DNA of 64,000 nt from Allofranklinella schreckenbergeri (GCF_003703475.1 NZ_RDQM01000009.1:62001-126000); one strand, 5' to 3'. Shown: positions 53,871 through 61,992, counted from the stretch's first letter. The notes: generated by a model not told the origin, from the sequence alone. Numbers and translations are program-made.

Positions 53871-56056
53871 CACGCCTGCCCGGCCAGCCACAGGTTGTGG
53901 CGGCATTGCTGGGCCAGCAGGGTGCCCTGGTTGGTAGCGGCTTGGGAGGCAGCCGTTGTTTGGGCAGGGGCGGCCGTGGCGTCAGGGCGCAGGGTGGGGT
54001 GGTCGTCCCCGTCTTGCCATTGCCAGACGCGCTCGAAATCCCAGCCCAGGTGGTGTTCCAGATAATCGGCGTTGAATATTGCGGCGGCTACGCTGAGGCC
54101 GTTACGACCGTCGAGCTTGTTTTCCTGCGCGTTGTTGTCGTAGAAATAAAAAGAATCTTCATTATTGCTATCGATGGAAATATTGTTTTGCAGGCGGGAT
54201 TGGTTGTTTTTGGAGTTTGCAATGCGACTCAATGTAATACTTTTTTTACTATTTTTTAATTTACCTATCGCGCAAGCTTGGATGCTACTGCTTATTGCTT
54301 CATAGGAAATGCCGGAAAACATAAAAGTGTCAAAAGGTAAATTATGCGCTAATGACCCTGCGATAAAACATCGCTCTACCTGGCTATTCAATAGATTGCA
54401 GGCAATGCCCCCACGTATTTCATTGGGTGAGGCCACATAGGATAATAATAATAGACAATCCTTGATATGTGATTGTTTTGCTTTCTCTTTAATCAATACC
54501 GAATCCGCCTGGCAATAGGCAATATCACTGTCTTCCACGTTGACGGCCAAACTGTCACCACTGCGGCAGTGAAGAATGGTGCCATGCTGAATTTTCTTGG
54601 CAAATTGCCCATGGGTCTGGCAGCAGCTGATGGTGCTGTATTGAACAAGGTCGGCCAATTGGGATTGGCTTTGGCAATCGCTGACGGTGCTGTTGCGGAT
54701 GGTGTGGGCCAACGGGTGTGAGCTGTTGCAGCCGTGGATTCGGGCATCTTCCATCGAATGGCTTAAACGCAGCCCTTGTACCGTCAAATCGCGCACCGTG
54801 GCCTGGCGGATATGGGTGAAAAACGGTTTTTCGGTTTTGGCCGTGAGGGTGAAGCCGCCGCCATCGTAATGGCCGTGAAATTCGGCTATATCCAGCCAGG
54901 TTTCGCCCAGCACGGTGCCGTCGATATCGGCGGTTTGGCGGAAGTGCAAACCCTGCTGGCTGATGGCAGGGTCGGCCAGGCGGCCAAGCTGATGGATAGT
55001 GCCGATCAAAATCGGATCGTGCTCGCTGCCGCTGCCTTGCAGGCCCTTGAAGCGGGCGCCCGCAGCGGCCGGGGCGGCCTTGGGTTGGGTGGCTGGCTTG
55101 GTTTTGGATGAGGTCTGGGCCTGGGCCTTGTCGCCACCGGCCAGCGGGCGGTCGAAGCGGGCCAGTGTTTGCTTGAGCAGCGTCAGCACTTTTGCCCTGT
55201 TGGCTTCGTGGTTCCACAGGCAGTCCTTGAGCAGCAGCAGGTCGGAGAAATCCACTTCCTGCCGCCCGTTGCTGGCTGCCGATACCCGCAGCAGGTGCAT
55301 GGCTTTGACCATGCGGCGATCAGAGAGGGTCTCGTCGGCATCTTCCTTGAAGGCTTGCTGGTGGGCTTGCCAAATCTCCAGCACGGCTTGCTGCACTTCG
55401 GCGGGGAAGCTGACGCGGGCGGCGGCTTGGCGCAATTGGGCCAGTTCTTCGGCGCTCAGGCGCTGCTGCGGCTTGACGGTTGCGGCGGCGGGCAGATCGA
55501 ACAGCTCTGCGCGCTCTTGCGCGCCGACATAGCCCACGAAGCAGCGCAGCAAAAAGCGGTCGTACAGCGCGGCCAGCTCGGCCTGGCCTTGCGGCAGTTC
55601 GTTGGAGGCGGCGACCAGGGCTTGCAGGGGGATGTCTTCGGCGCTGGCGCCGTTGTGGTACTTGCGCTCGTTCAAGACGGTGAGCAAGGCGTTGAGAATC
55701 GACGAGCTGGCCTTGAAGATTTCATCGAGAAAGGCCACTTGCACCGTGGGCAGATAGCCCTGGGTCTGGCGGTGAAAGCGGTCTTGCTTGAGCGCGCTGA
55801 TGGACAGCGGGCCGAACAGTTCTTCGGGCGTGGAGAACTTGGTGAGCAGGTATTCGAAGTAAGCGCTGCCTTGCTGCGGCTGGGCCAGCGCCTGGCTGAT
55901 GCGCCGCGCCAGCAGGCTTTTGCCCGTGCCGGGCGGGCCGACCAGCAGCAGGTTTTCGCCCGCCAGCAGGGTCAGCAAGGCGGTGCGCAGGGTTTCTTCA
56001 CGGCCAATCAAGCCGTGGTTGAGCTGTTGCAACAGGGCGCTGAGTTTGGTTCGCAT
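53870..56056 (-). CDS. MoxR/RavA-like AAA+ ATPase fused to a cysteine-ladder beta-helix
   Basis: 728 residues. The N-terminal AAA+ module (1-310) is RavA/MoxR type: GREETLRTALLTLLAGENLLL, Walker A GPPGTGKS at 40-47, Walker B VAFLDEIFKAS near 107-117, NELPQGQAELAALYDRFLLR with sensor/arginine-finger features. After an Ala/Pro/Lys linker (about 305-335) a GLUG-like start (GSGSEHDPILIG, FHGHYDGGGFTL) opens a right-handed beta-helix to about 690, with Cys at 443, 461, 479, 497, 515 and 534. The end of the helix (about 54060-54480) is notably AT-rich. RavA has a LARA domain here instead. Coupled to the LRAT-VWA gene. MoxR plus VWA pairs remodel protein partners; the target here is unknown. Confidence 0.82.
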   Translation of the reverse strand: MRTKLSALLQQLNHGLIGREETLRTALLTLLAGENLLLVGPPGTGKSLLARRISQALAQPQQGSAYFEYLLTKFSTPEELFGPLSISALKQDRFHRQTQGYLPTVQVAFLDEIFKASSSILNALLTVLNERKYHNGASAEDIPLQALVAASNELPQGQAELAALYDRFLLRCFVGYVGAQERAELFDLPAAATVKPQQRLSAEELAQLRQAAARVSFPAEVQQAVLEIWQAHQQAFKEDADETLSDRRMVKAMHLLRVSAASNGRQEVDFSDLLLLKDCLWNHEANRAKVLTLLKQTLARFDRPLAGGDKAQAQTSSKTKPATQPKAAPAAAGARFKGLQGSGSEHDPILIGTIHQLGRLADPAISQQGLHFRQTADIDGTVLGETWLDIAEFHGHYDGGGFTLTAKTEKPFFTHIRQATVRDLTVQGLRLSHSMEDARIHGCNSSHPLAHTIRNSTVSDCQSQSQLADLVQYSTISCCQTHGQFAKKIQHGTILHCRSGDSLAVNVEDSDIAYCQADSVLIKEKAKQSHIKDCLLLLSYVASPNEIRGGIACNLLNSQVERCFIAGSLAHNLPFDTFMFSGISYEAISSSIQACAIGKLKNSKKSITLSRIANSKNNQSRLQNNISIDSNNEDSFYFYDNNAQENKLDGRNGLSVAAAIFNADYLEHHLGWDFERVWQWQDGDDHPTLRPDATAAPAQTTAASQAATNQGTLLAQQCRHNLWLAGQA

Positions 56057-56081
56057 GGAAAGATGGCCGATACGGTGGTGG

Positions 56082-56113
56082 TTGTCGGGTTGTCGGGTTG
56101 TCGGGTTGTCGGG
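56082..56113. repeat. Four-copy 8-bp tandem repeat upstream of the MoxR gene
   Basis: TTGTCGGG occurs four times in tandem, 26 bp upstream of the start codon of the MoxR/beta-helix gene, in the 97-bp gap after topB. The first copy and part of the preceding bases could overlap the promoter or leader. Confidence 0.85.
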
Positions 56114-56153
56114 GGAGGGAGGCAGGCGCAGCTTCCGCCTGCTTGCGTTGGCT

Positions 56154-59111
56154 TCAGCCCAAATGCGGCCCCAGCTTGCCGGTGAGCTCGAACATGCCGA
56201 TGCGATCCTGGCCGAGCACGGCGCGCAGTTTGTCGTCGGCGACGATGGTGCGTTTGTCCTGCGGGTCTTGCAGGTTGTGGGCTTTGATGTAGTCCCAGAG
56301 TTTTTTCAGCGCCTCGGGGCGGGAGACGGGTTCGGGGCCGATGAGGGCGGCCAGGGCGGGGCTGGGGGGCTTGCCTGCGGCGGTTTTGCGCGGGGTTTTG
56401 GTGGCCGCTTTTTTCGCCGTGGTTTTTGCAGCGGCCTTGGTCGCGGTTTTCGCGGCGGCTCTTAAGCCCGTTTTGGCCGCTGCGCCGCCGCCTTTGCCGC
56501 CTTCGCGCGGCTCGAAGGCGAAGCCGACTTTGCCGGCGGCGGCGTCCCACACCAGGCGGGCCTTGAAGGGGCGGCGCGTGCGGTTGGAGATGAATTTGTC
56601 CAGCACGTCGGTTTGGCCTTCATGCAGCAGCTTGCGCATTTGCTCGGGCTCGATGGGTTGTTGCAGGATGATCTTGCCGACTTTGAAGCGGCTGCTGGGC
56701 TTGGGGTTTTGCGCCGTGGGCACGGCCAGTTCGCTGACGTATTGGTTGCCCCATTCATAGACCTGGCCGGCGTCGGCGGGGGAGGGGCCCAGGGGCTGCT
56801 GGCCGCTGAAGTCGGCCAGTTCGCCATCGGCTTGGTCCTGGGCGTCGTTGCCGAAGTCGAATTCCAGCTTGAGGGTGTTGCGCTCGGTGTCGGGCACCAG
56901 GGCCAGTTCGGCGGTGAAGGGCCAGCCCGCCTTGGAGCGAAAGCCCTCCAGCGGGCCGATGCGGCGCTCGCGCAGCAGTTGCTCGGCTTCGGCCAGCTCG
57001 AAGGTGCGCCCGCCGGGTGATTTGCCAAAGGAGAAGCCGCAGCCTTCGCCCTGCCCACCTGCGCCGGTGCAGGCGAAGCGGCGGTAGTTTTCCTTGACCA
57101 CGCCGCCGCAGTGTGGGCAGGGCGCGGCGAGGGTGGCGTAGTCGCCGGGGATGGTGTCGCGGTCGTATTCCTTGGCTTTTTTGACGATGCGCTCGGTCAT
57201 GGCGGCGATGTCGGCCATGAATTGGGCGCGCGAGAGTTCGCCTTTTTCGATCTGGCTGAGCTTGTATTCCCAATCGCCGGTGAGTTCGGCGCGCGAGAGT
57301 TCCTGCACTTGCAGGCCGCGCAGCAGGGTCATGAGCTGGAAGGCTTTGGCGGTGGGGATGAGCTCGCGCCCTTCGCGCAGCATGTATTTCTCGGTCAGCA
57401 GGCCCTCGATGATGGCCGCGCGCGTGGCGGGCGTGCCCAGGCCTTTTTCCTGCATGGCGGCGCGCAGCTCTTCGTCCTCGACCTGCTTGCCCGCGCTTTC
57501 CATGGCCGAGAGCAGCGTGGCTTCGCTGTAGCGCGCGGGGGGCTTGGTTTTGAGGGCTTTGATGTCGGCTTCGTCGGCGCGCACGACCTCGCCAGGCTGC
57601 ACGGGCACGAGGGATTTGCTCTCGCCGCCTTTGCCTTCGTCCTTGCCGTCTTTTTTGCCTTCTGCGCCCAGCTCGCTGTCGGCCTCTTTGCCGTAGATGG
57701 CCAGCCAGCCGGGGTTGACCAGCACGCGGCCTTCGGATTTGAAGTGCTGCGCCGGCTCGGGCAGCGCGGGGGTGGCCACTGTGCTGATGCGGGTGGTCAC
57801 CAGGTATTCGGCGCTGGGGTAGAACACGGCCATGAAGCGGCGCGCTACGAGGTCGTAGATTTTCTGCTCGGCTTCGGACAGGCCCGAGGGCGGCTGCGTG
57901 GTGGGGATGATGGCGAAGTGGTCGCTGACCTTGCTGTCGTCAAAAATGCGGCGGCTGGGCTTGACGTAGCCCTGCTCCAGCGCGTGCGCGGCGTGCGGCG
58001 CCAGGTGCGAGAGGCGACTGCCGGCCAGCGCCTGGAAGGTGTCGCGCGCCACGTTCAAGTAGTCCTGCGGCAGGTAGCGCGAGTCGGTACGCGGGTAGGT
58101 CAGCGCCTTGTGGCGCTCGTACAGGGCCTGGGCCAGCGCCAGCGTGGTCTTGGCCGAGAAGCCGAACTTGCCGTTGGCCTCGCGTTGCAGGCTGGTTAGG
58201 TCAAACAGCAGCGGGCTGGCCTGGGTGGTGGGCTTGCTTTGCTCCTGCACCGTGGCGCTTTGGCCGCGCACGGCATCGGCGATGGCGCGTGCGCGGGCTT
58301 CGTCCCACAGGCGGTCGGCGCGGGCGTGCTCGTCGGCGCTTTTCTTAAATTGCGGGTCGAACCATTTGCCCAGGTAGCGCCCGGCCTGGGCGGCGAAGTC
58401 GCCGTGGATTTCCCAATAGTCGCGGCTGATGAATTTGCGGATTTGCTCCTCGCGCTCGACCACCAGCGACAGCGTGGGCGTTTGCACCCGGCCCACGGTG
58501 GTGAGGAAGAAGCCGCCATCGCGCGAGTTGAAGGCCGTCATGGCGCGCGTGCCGTTGATGCCCACCAGCCAATCGGCCTCGGAGCGGCTGCGCGCCGCAT
58601 CGGCCAGGCCGCGCATTTGCGCGTCGCTGCGCAGGTTCTGAAAGCCGTCGCGGATGGCCTGCGGCGTCATCGATTGCAGCCACAGGCGCTGCACCGGCTT
58701 GCCCAGGCTTTGGCGCTGCCCGCCCTTGACGGGGCCGGCGTATTGCTCGATGAGGCGAAAGATCAGCTCGCCCTCGCGGCCCGCGTCGCAGGCGTTGATC
58801 AGCTCGCTCACGTCGGCGCGCTTGGCCAGGCGGGTGACGGCGTTCAGGCGCGCCTTGGTCTTTTCCACCGGCTTGAGGTCAAAGTGCGGCGGGATCACCG
58901 GCAGATGGGCAAAGCTCCATTTGCCGCGCTTGACGTCGTACTCCTCGGGCGCCTGGATTTCCACCAGATGGCCCACGGCGCTGGTGACGATGTATCGATC
59001 GTTCTCGAAATAGTCCTCGTGCTTGGCAAAAGCGCCCGCCACCGGGGTGAGGGCGCGCACGATGTCTTGGGCGACGGAAGGTTTCTCGGCAATGACCAGG
59101 GATTTGGACAT
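56154..59111 (-). CDS. topB: DNA topoisomerase III with C-terminal SWIB domain
   Basis: A 985-residue type IA topoisomerase. TOPRIM: SLVIAEKPSVAQDIVRAL and INACDAGREGELIFRLIEQ; the active-site Tyr lies in LTYPRTDSRYLPQDY near residue 345. A zinc-finger-like CPHCGGVVKENYRRFAC follows near 665. The C-terminus has an Ala/Lys-repeat linker (AAAKTATKAAAKTTAKKAA) leading into a SWIB/MDM2 fold (ALAALIGPEPVSRPEALKKL, ending IGMFELTGKLGPHLG). The enzyme decatenates and relaxes DNA. It lies upstream of, and in the same direction as, the MoxR/VWA pair. Confidence 0.93.
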   Translation of the reverse strand: MSKSLVIAEKPSVAQDIVRALTPVAGAFAKHEDYFENDRYIVTSAVGHLVEIQAPEEYDVKRGKWSFAHLPVIPPHFDLKPVEKTKARLNAVTRLAKRADVSELINACDAGREGELIFRLIEQYAGPVKGGQRQSLGKPVQRLWLQSMTPQAIRDGFQNLRSDAQMRGLADAARSRSEADWLVGINGTRAMTAFNSRDGGFFLTTVGRVQTPTLSLVVEREEQIRKFISRDYWEIHGDFAAQAGRYLGKWFDPQFKKSADEHARADRLWDEARARAIADAVRGQSATVQEQSKPTTQASPLLFDLTSLQREANGKFGFSAKTTLALAQALYERHKALTYPRTDSRYLPQDYLNVARDTFQALAGSRLSHLAPHAAHALEQGYVKPSRRIFDDSKVSDHFAIIPTTQPPSGLSEAEQKIYDLVARRFMAVFYPSAEYLVTTRISTVATPALPEPAQHFKSEGRVLVNPGWLAIYGKEADSELGAEGKKDGKDEGKGGESKSLVPVQPGEVVRADEADIKALKTKPPARYSEATLLSAMESAGKQVEDEELRAAMQEKGLGTPATRAAIIEGLLTEKYMLREGRELIPTAKAFQLMTLLRGLQVQELSRAELTGDWEYKLSQIEKGELSRAQFMADIAAMTERIVKKAKEYDRDTIPGDYATLAAPCPHCGGVVKENYRRFACTGAGGQGEGCGFSFGKSPGGRTFELAEAEQLLRERRIGPLEGFRSKAGWPFTAELALVPDTERNTLKLEFDFGNDAQDQADGELADFSGQQPLGPSPADAGQVYEWGNQYVSELAVPTAQNPKPSSRFKVGKIILQQPIEPEQMRKLLHEGQTDVLDKFISNRTRRPFKARLVWDAAAGKVGFAFEPREGGKGGGAAAKTGLRAAAKTATKAAAKTTAKKAATKTPRKTAAGKPPSPALAALIGPEPVSRPEALKKLWDYIKAHNLQDPQDKRTIVADDKLRAVLGQDRIGMFELTGKLGPHLG

Positions 59112-59178
59112 GGGGCGTAGCTGGCGGTAGGGATGGGGCTGTCAGGCGGGGTGGGGGTGCGGAAAGCGGTGTTTTTAT

Positions 59179-59248
59179 ACATCAAAAAGAAATAAAACAC
59201 CCTTGTTTCGGCAATATTTTAGTAAAATCGTTTTTACTTTGATTTGCA
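59179..59248 (-). repeat. Dispersed AT-rich intergenic palindrome, copy O
   Basis: Arms CATCAAAAAGAAATAAAAC and GTTTTTACTTTGATTTG, core CCCTTGTTTCGGCAAT in reverse orientation. Between the diverging topB and SET genes. Confidence 0.75.
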
Positions 59249-59316
59249 AAAAAAGACCCAAATGAAGCGCCCGCCCAAGCCGCGCCTGCACGACGGGGCG
59301 GGCGCTGCTCGGGCAC

Positions 59317-59322
59317 TACAAT
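59317..59322 (+). promoter_or_regulatory. Putative -10 box (TACAAT) for the SET-birA-SPOR operon
   Basis: GCACTACAATGGGCC about 70 bases upstream of the SET gene start, like the boxes before glnS, tkt and gspE. Confidence 0.35.
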
Positions 59323-59393
59323 GGGCCGCTTGCACACGGCCCGGGCACGGTTGCGCGGGTCTTTTTTATAAGTTAGCAGAGTTTGTTTGCCCC

Positions 59394-60029
59394 ATGCCCC
59401 AAACCCCGCCGCGCCGCGCTGTGGCGCCTTTGCAAGAGCCGCCGCAGGCGGGCCGCGCCGCCCAGGGCGCTCGCCCCAGGGGGCGCAAAACCCAAGTGCG
59501 CCGCTCGGGCGTGCACGGCAAGGGCGTGTACGCCGTGCGCGATATTGCGCCGGCCGAGGTGGTGCTGGAATACAAGGGCGAGCGCATCAGTTGGGAGGAG
59601 GCCGACCGCCGCCACGACAACCAGCAGGGCGACCCGTTTCACACCTTCTTCTTTCAGACCGACGGTGGCGAGGTGATCGACGGCGGCGTGCAAGGCAATT
59701 CCGCGCGCTGGATCAACCATTCCTGCGAACCCAATTGCGAGACGGAGGAGGACGAGCAAGGCCGCGTCTTCATCGTCGCCACCACGCCCATTGCCGCCGG
59801 GCAGGAGCTGTTTTACGACTACGCGCTGGAGATCGATGTGCCGCGCATCACCGCCGCGCTGAAAAAGGATTACGCCTGCCTGTGCGGCACGCCCTCCTGC
59901 CGTGGCACCATGCTCAAAACCCGCCGCCGCGCGCCCAAGCGCAAGCCTGCCGACGGCAACCCTGACGGCGCGGGCCATCCCAGCTCCCATTCCAACCCGC
60001 CCGGCCCGGCGCAGGAGGGCAGCGCATGA
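59394..60029 (+). CDS. SET-domain protein lysine methyltransferase
   Basis: 211 residues from ATG 59394. SET landmarks: GVHGKGVYAVRDIAPAEVVL, then EYKGERI; ARWINHSCEPNCETEE (SAM/active site); ELFYDYALE; and a post-SET zinc motif CLCGTPSCRG. N- and C-terminal tails are Pro/Arg-rich and low in complexity. Methylates lysine in the known family; the bacterial target is not evident. Its stop overlaps the birA start (ATGA). Confidence 0.88.
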   Translation: MPQTPPRRAVAPLQEPPQAGRAAQGARPRGRKTQVRRSGVHGKGVYAVRDIAPAEVVLEYKGERISWEEADRRHDNQQGDPFHTFFFQTDGGEVIDGGVQGNSARWINHSCEPNCETEEDEQGRVFIVATTPIAAGQELFYDYALEIDVPRITAALKKDYACLCGTPSCRGTMLKTRRRAPKRKPADGNPDGAGHPSSHSNPPGPAQEGSA

Positions 60030-60994
60030 GCGCGCCCCACAACCCCTGGCACGGCCAGATCGAGCAAGCCGCCCAGGCCGCCTGGCCGGGGCTGGCGCTG
60101 CAATGGCTGCCGAGCATCGACTCCACCAACACCGAGCTGATGCGCCGCGCCGCGCTGGGCCAGTCAGCGCCCGCGCTGCTGGTGGCCGATGCGCAAACCG
60201 CCGGGCGCGGCCGCCTGGGCAGGCGTTGGCAGAGCCAGCCCGGCCAGGCGCTGACTTTCAGCCTGGGCCTGCCGCTGGCTCCGCAAGATTGGTCGGGCCT
60301 GTCGCTGGTGGTGGGCATGGCCGTGGTCTCCGCCCTGCAAGCCTGGGCGCGCGCGCAAGGCGTGGCCGTGTCGGCAGGCCGCTTGGGGCTTAAATGGCCC
60401 AACGATGTATGGTGGATTGATGGCGCAGGCCACATGCGCAAGATGGCCGGAATTCTGATTGAAACGGCTTCGGCCCCGCAGGCCGTAACGGCCCTGCCCG
60501 CTGCGGCCGCCAGCCCCGCCTCGCCCCTGCGCCAGATGCGCTACGCCGTCATCGGCATCGGCCTGAACCTGCTGCCGCAGACCTTGCCTGCGCAGGCGGG
60601 CGATGCCGCCGCCCGCTTGCATGGCTTGGGCGCGGCCCGCGTCGGCCTGGCCAGCGTGGCCGAGTGGGCGGGCGTTGCGCCCGACGCGGGCGCGGTGCTG
60701 CATCTGCTGGCGCCCGCCGTGCTATCGGCCGTGCGCCAGTTCGAGGCCGAAGGCTTTGCCGCCTTCCAGCCCGCGTTTGCCGCCTGGGATGTGCTGGCCG
60801 GTCTGCCCGTGGTGCTCAGCGATGGCCGCCAGGGCGAGGGCCTGGGGGTGGATGCGCAAGGCCAACTGCTGCTGGCGCTGGGCGGGCAAGTGGTGCACAT
60901 CCATAGCGGCGAGGTCAGCGTGCGCCCGCTCGCCCAGAGCCAGCCGAGCGGCTTGCAACAAGAAGGGAGTGGATACCCATGCTGCGCATCGTGA
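60026..60994 (+). CDS. birA: Biotin-[acetyl-CoA carboxylase] ligase
   Basis: A 322-residue biotin protein ligase: STNTELMRRAALG, the biotinyl-AMP loop TAGRGRLGRRWQS near residue 59, KWPNDVWW near 130, AVIGIGLNL near 173, then the C-terminal SH3-like domain. It lacks the N-terminal repressor helix-turn-helix of E. coli BirA, so it is a monofunctional ligase. It overlaps both neighbours. Confidence 0.93.
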   Translation: MSAPHNPWHGQIEQAAQAAWPGLALQWLPSIDSTNTELMRRAALGQSAPALLVADAQTAGRGRLGRRWQSQPGQALTFSLGLPLAPQDWSGLSLVVGMAVVSALQAWARAQGVAVSAGRLGLKWPNDVWWIDGAGHMRKMAGILIETASAPQAVTALPAAAASPASPLRQMRYAVIGIGLNLLPQTLPAQAGDAAARLHGLGAARVGLASVAEWAGVAPDAGAVLHLLAPAVLSAVRQFEAEGFAAFQPAFAAWDVLAGLPVVLSDGRQGEGLGVDAQGQLLLALGGQVVHIHSGEVSVRPLAQSQPSGLQQEGSGYPCCAS

Positions 60995-61851
60995 TCGTGT
61001 TGTTGGTGGTCGCCAATGCGGTGTATTTCGCCTGGGCGCGAGGGCATTTGCAAGCGCTGGGCCTGGGGCCGTCGCAGCCCGCGCCTGCCACGCCCGAGGC
61101 CCATGCCCCGCTGCGGCCTGAAGCCGTGCAGGTAGTGCAAAGCCCCCCAACGCCCGCCCAGCCCGAGGCCGCCCAGCAAAGCAGCCCGCCCCCCGTCATC
61201 CCCGTGCTGGTGGCGCAAAACACGCCGCCGCTGGTTGATGAGGCTGAGCAAGCGCCGCAAGAGCTGGCCGCACCGCCGCAGGCCAGCGAAGCGGCCGCGC
61301 CGGACACGCCTGCGCAAGAGCAGACTCCCTCGCCAGCCGCCGCTGCACCAGCTCCCCCGCCTGCGCCCGTGCCGCCCCCACCTCCGCCCCCGGCGCCCCC
61401 CGCGCCCAAGCAGTGCATGGCCTTTGGCCCCTTGACGGCCGAGCAGGCCGAGCCGGTGCGGGCCGTGCTGCAATCGTGGCCGCGCGCCCAATGGCGCTGG
61501 GAGCAGCAAAGCGTCAACGGGCGCTGGATGGTGCTGTGGGCCAAGGTCAACGACGATTTGCTCAGCAACGCGCGCCGGGCCGAGTTGCAAAGCAAAAACA
61601 TCGCTTTCGAGCGCCTGCGCTCCGGCCCGCATGCGGGCGGCTTCTCGCTGGGGCGCTTCTCCAGCGAAGCGGCGGCCCAGCAGCAAAAGCGCAATCTGGA
61701 GCGGCGCGGCATCACCGGCGCGACGGTGGTGCTCGAACGCGAGGCGGCCGTGCTCTACACCGTGCAATTTCCCGATTACGCTGCCGTGCGCGAGCAGGTG
61801 CGCCGCGAGCTGGGCCGCCACCTGGGCGGGCGCAGTCCGCAAGGGTGTTGA
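60979..61851 (+). CDS. SPOR-domain membrane protein
   Basis: 290 residues, overlapping the end of birA by 16 bases. A short N-terminal anchor (IVIVLLVVANAVYFAWARGH), a long Pro/Ala/Gln-rich periplasmic linker (about 30-150, with a run of prolines near 130), then a SPOR-type domain (CMAFGPLTAEQAEPVRAVLQ, FSLGRFSSEAAAQQQKRNLE). SPOR domains bind denuded septal peptidoglycan, suggesting a cell-division role. Confidence 0.85.
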   Translation: MLRIVIVLLVVANAVYFAWARGHLQALGLGPSQPAPATPEAHAPLRPEAVQVVQSPPTPAQPEAAQQSSPPPVIPVLVAQNTPPLVDEAEQAPQELAAPPQASEAAAPDTPAQEQTPSPAAAAPAPPPAPVPPPPPPPAPPAPKQCMAFGPLTAEQAEPVRAVLQSWPRAQWRWEQQSVNGRWMVLWAKVNDDLLSNARRAELQSKNIAFERLRSGPHAGGFSLGRFSSEAAAQQQKRNLERRGITGATVVLEREAAVLYTVQFPDYAAVREQVRRELGRHLGGRSPQGC

Positions 61852-61859
61852 TGATTTTA

Positions 61860-61940
61860 CAAATCAAAAATCATTTTTCATTTTCAAAAATGAATACCAT
61901 GTTGCCGAAAAGGCTAATGTGTTTTGCTTTTGATTTGAAA
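61860..61940 (+). repeat. Dispersed AT-rich intergenic palindrome, copy P
   Basis: Left arm CAAATCAAAAATCATT, core TTGCCGAAAAGGCTAA, right arm GTTTTGCTTTTGATTTG. A second small palindrome (TCATTTTTCATTTTCAAAAATGA) lengthens this copy. Confidence 0.72.
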
Positions 61941-61986
61941 TAAGGCAAAGCCTTAGAAGGCGCGTAGCGCACATGGGCGCGCTCTA

Positions 61987-61992
61987 TACAAT
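61987..61992 (+). promoter_or_regulatory. Putative -10 box (TACAAT) for gspE-gspF
   Basis: CTCTATACAATGGCG about 72 bases upstream of gspE. Same box and GC setting as for glnS, tkt and gspH. Confidence 0.38.

Noticed and set aside
6532-61940. AT-rich palindromes as DNA-uptake sequences
   Set aside because: The core GCCGAAACA is not the Neisseria-type uptake word, varies between copies, and is always tied to long arms, unlike a short uptake signal.
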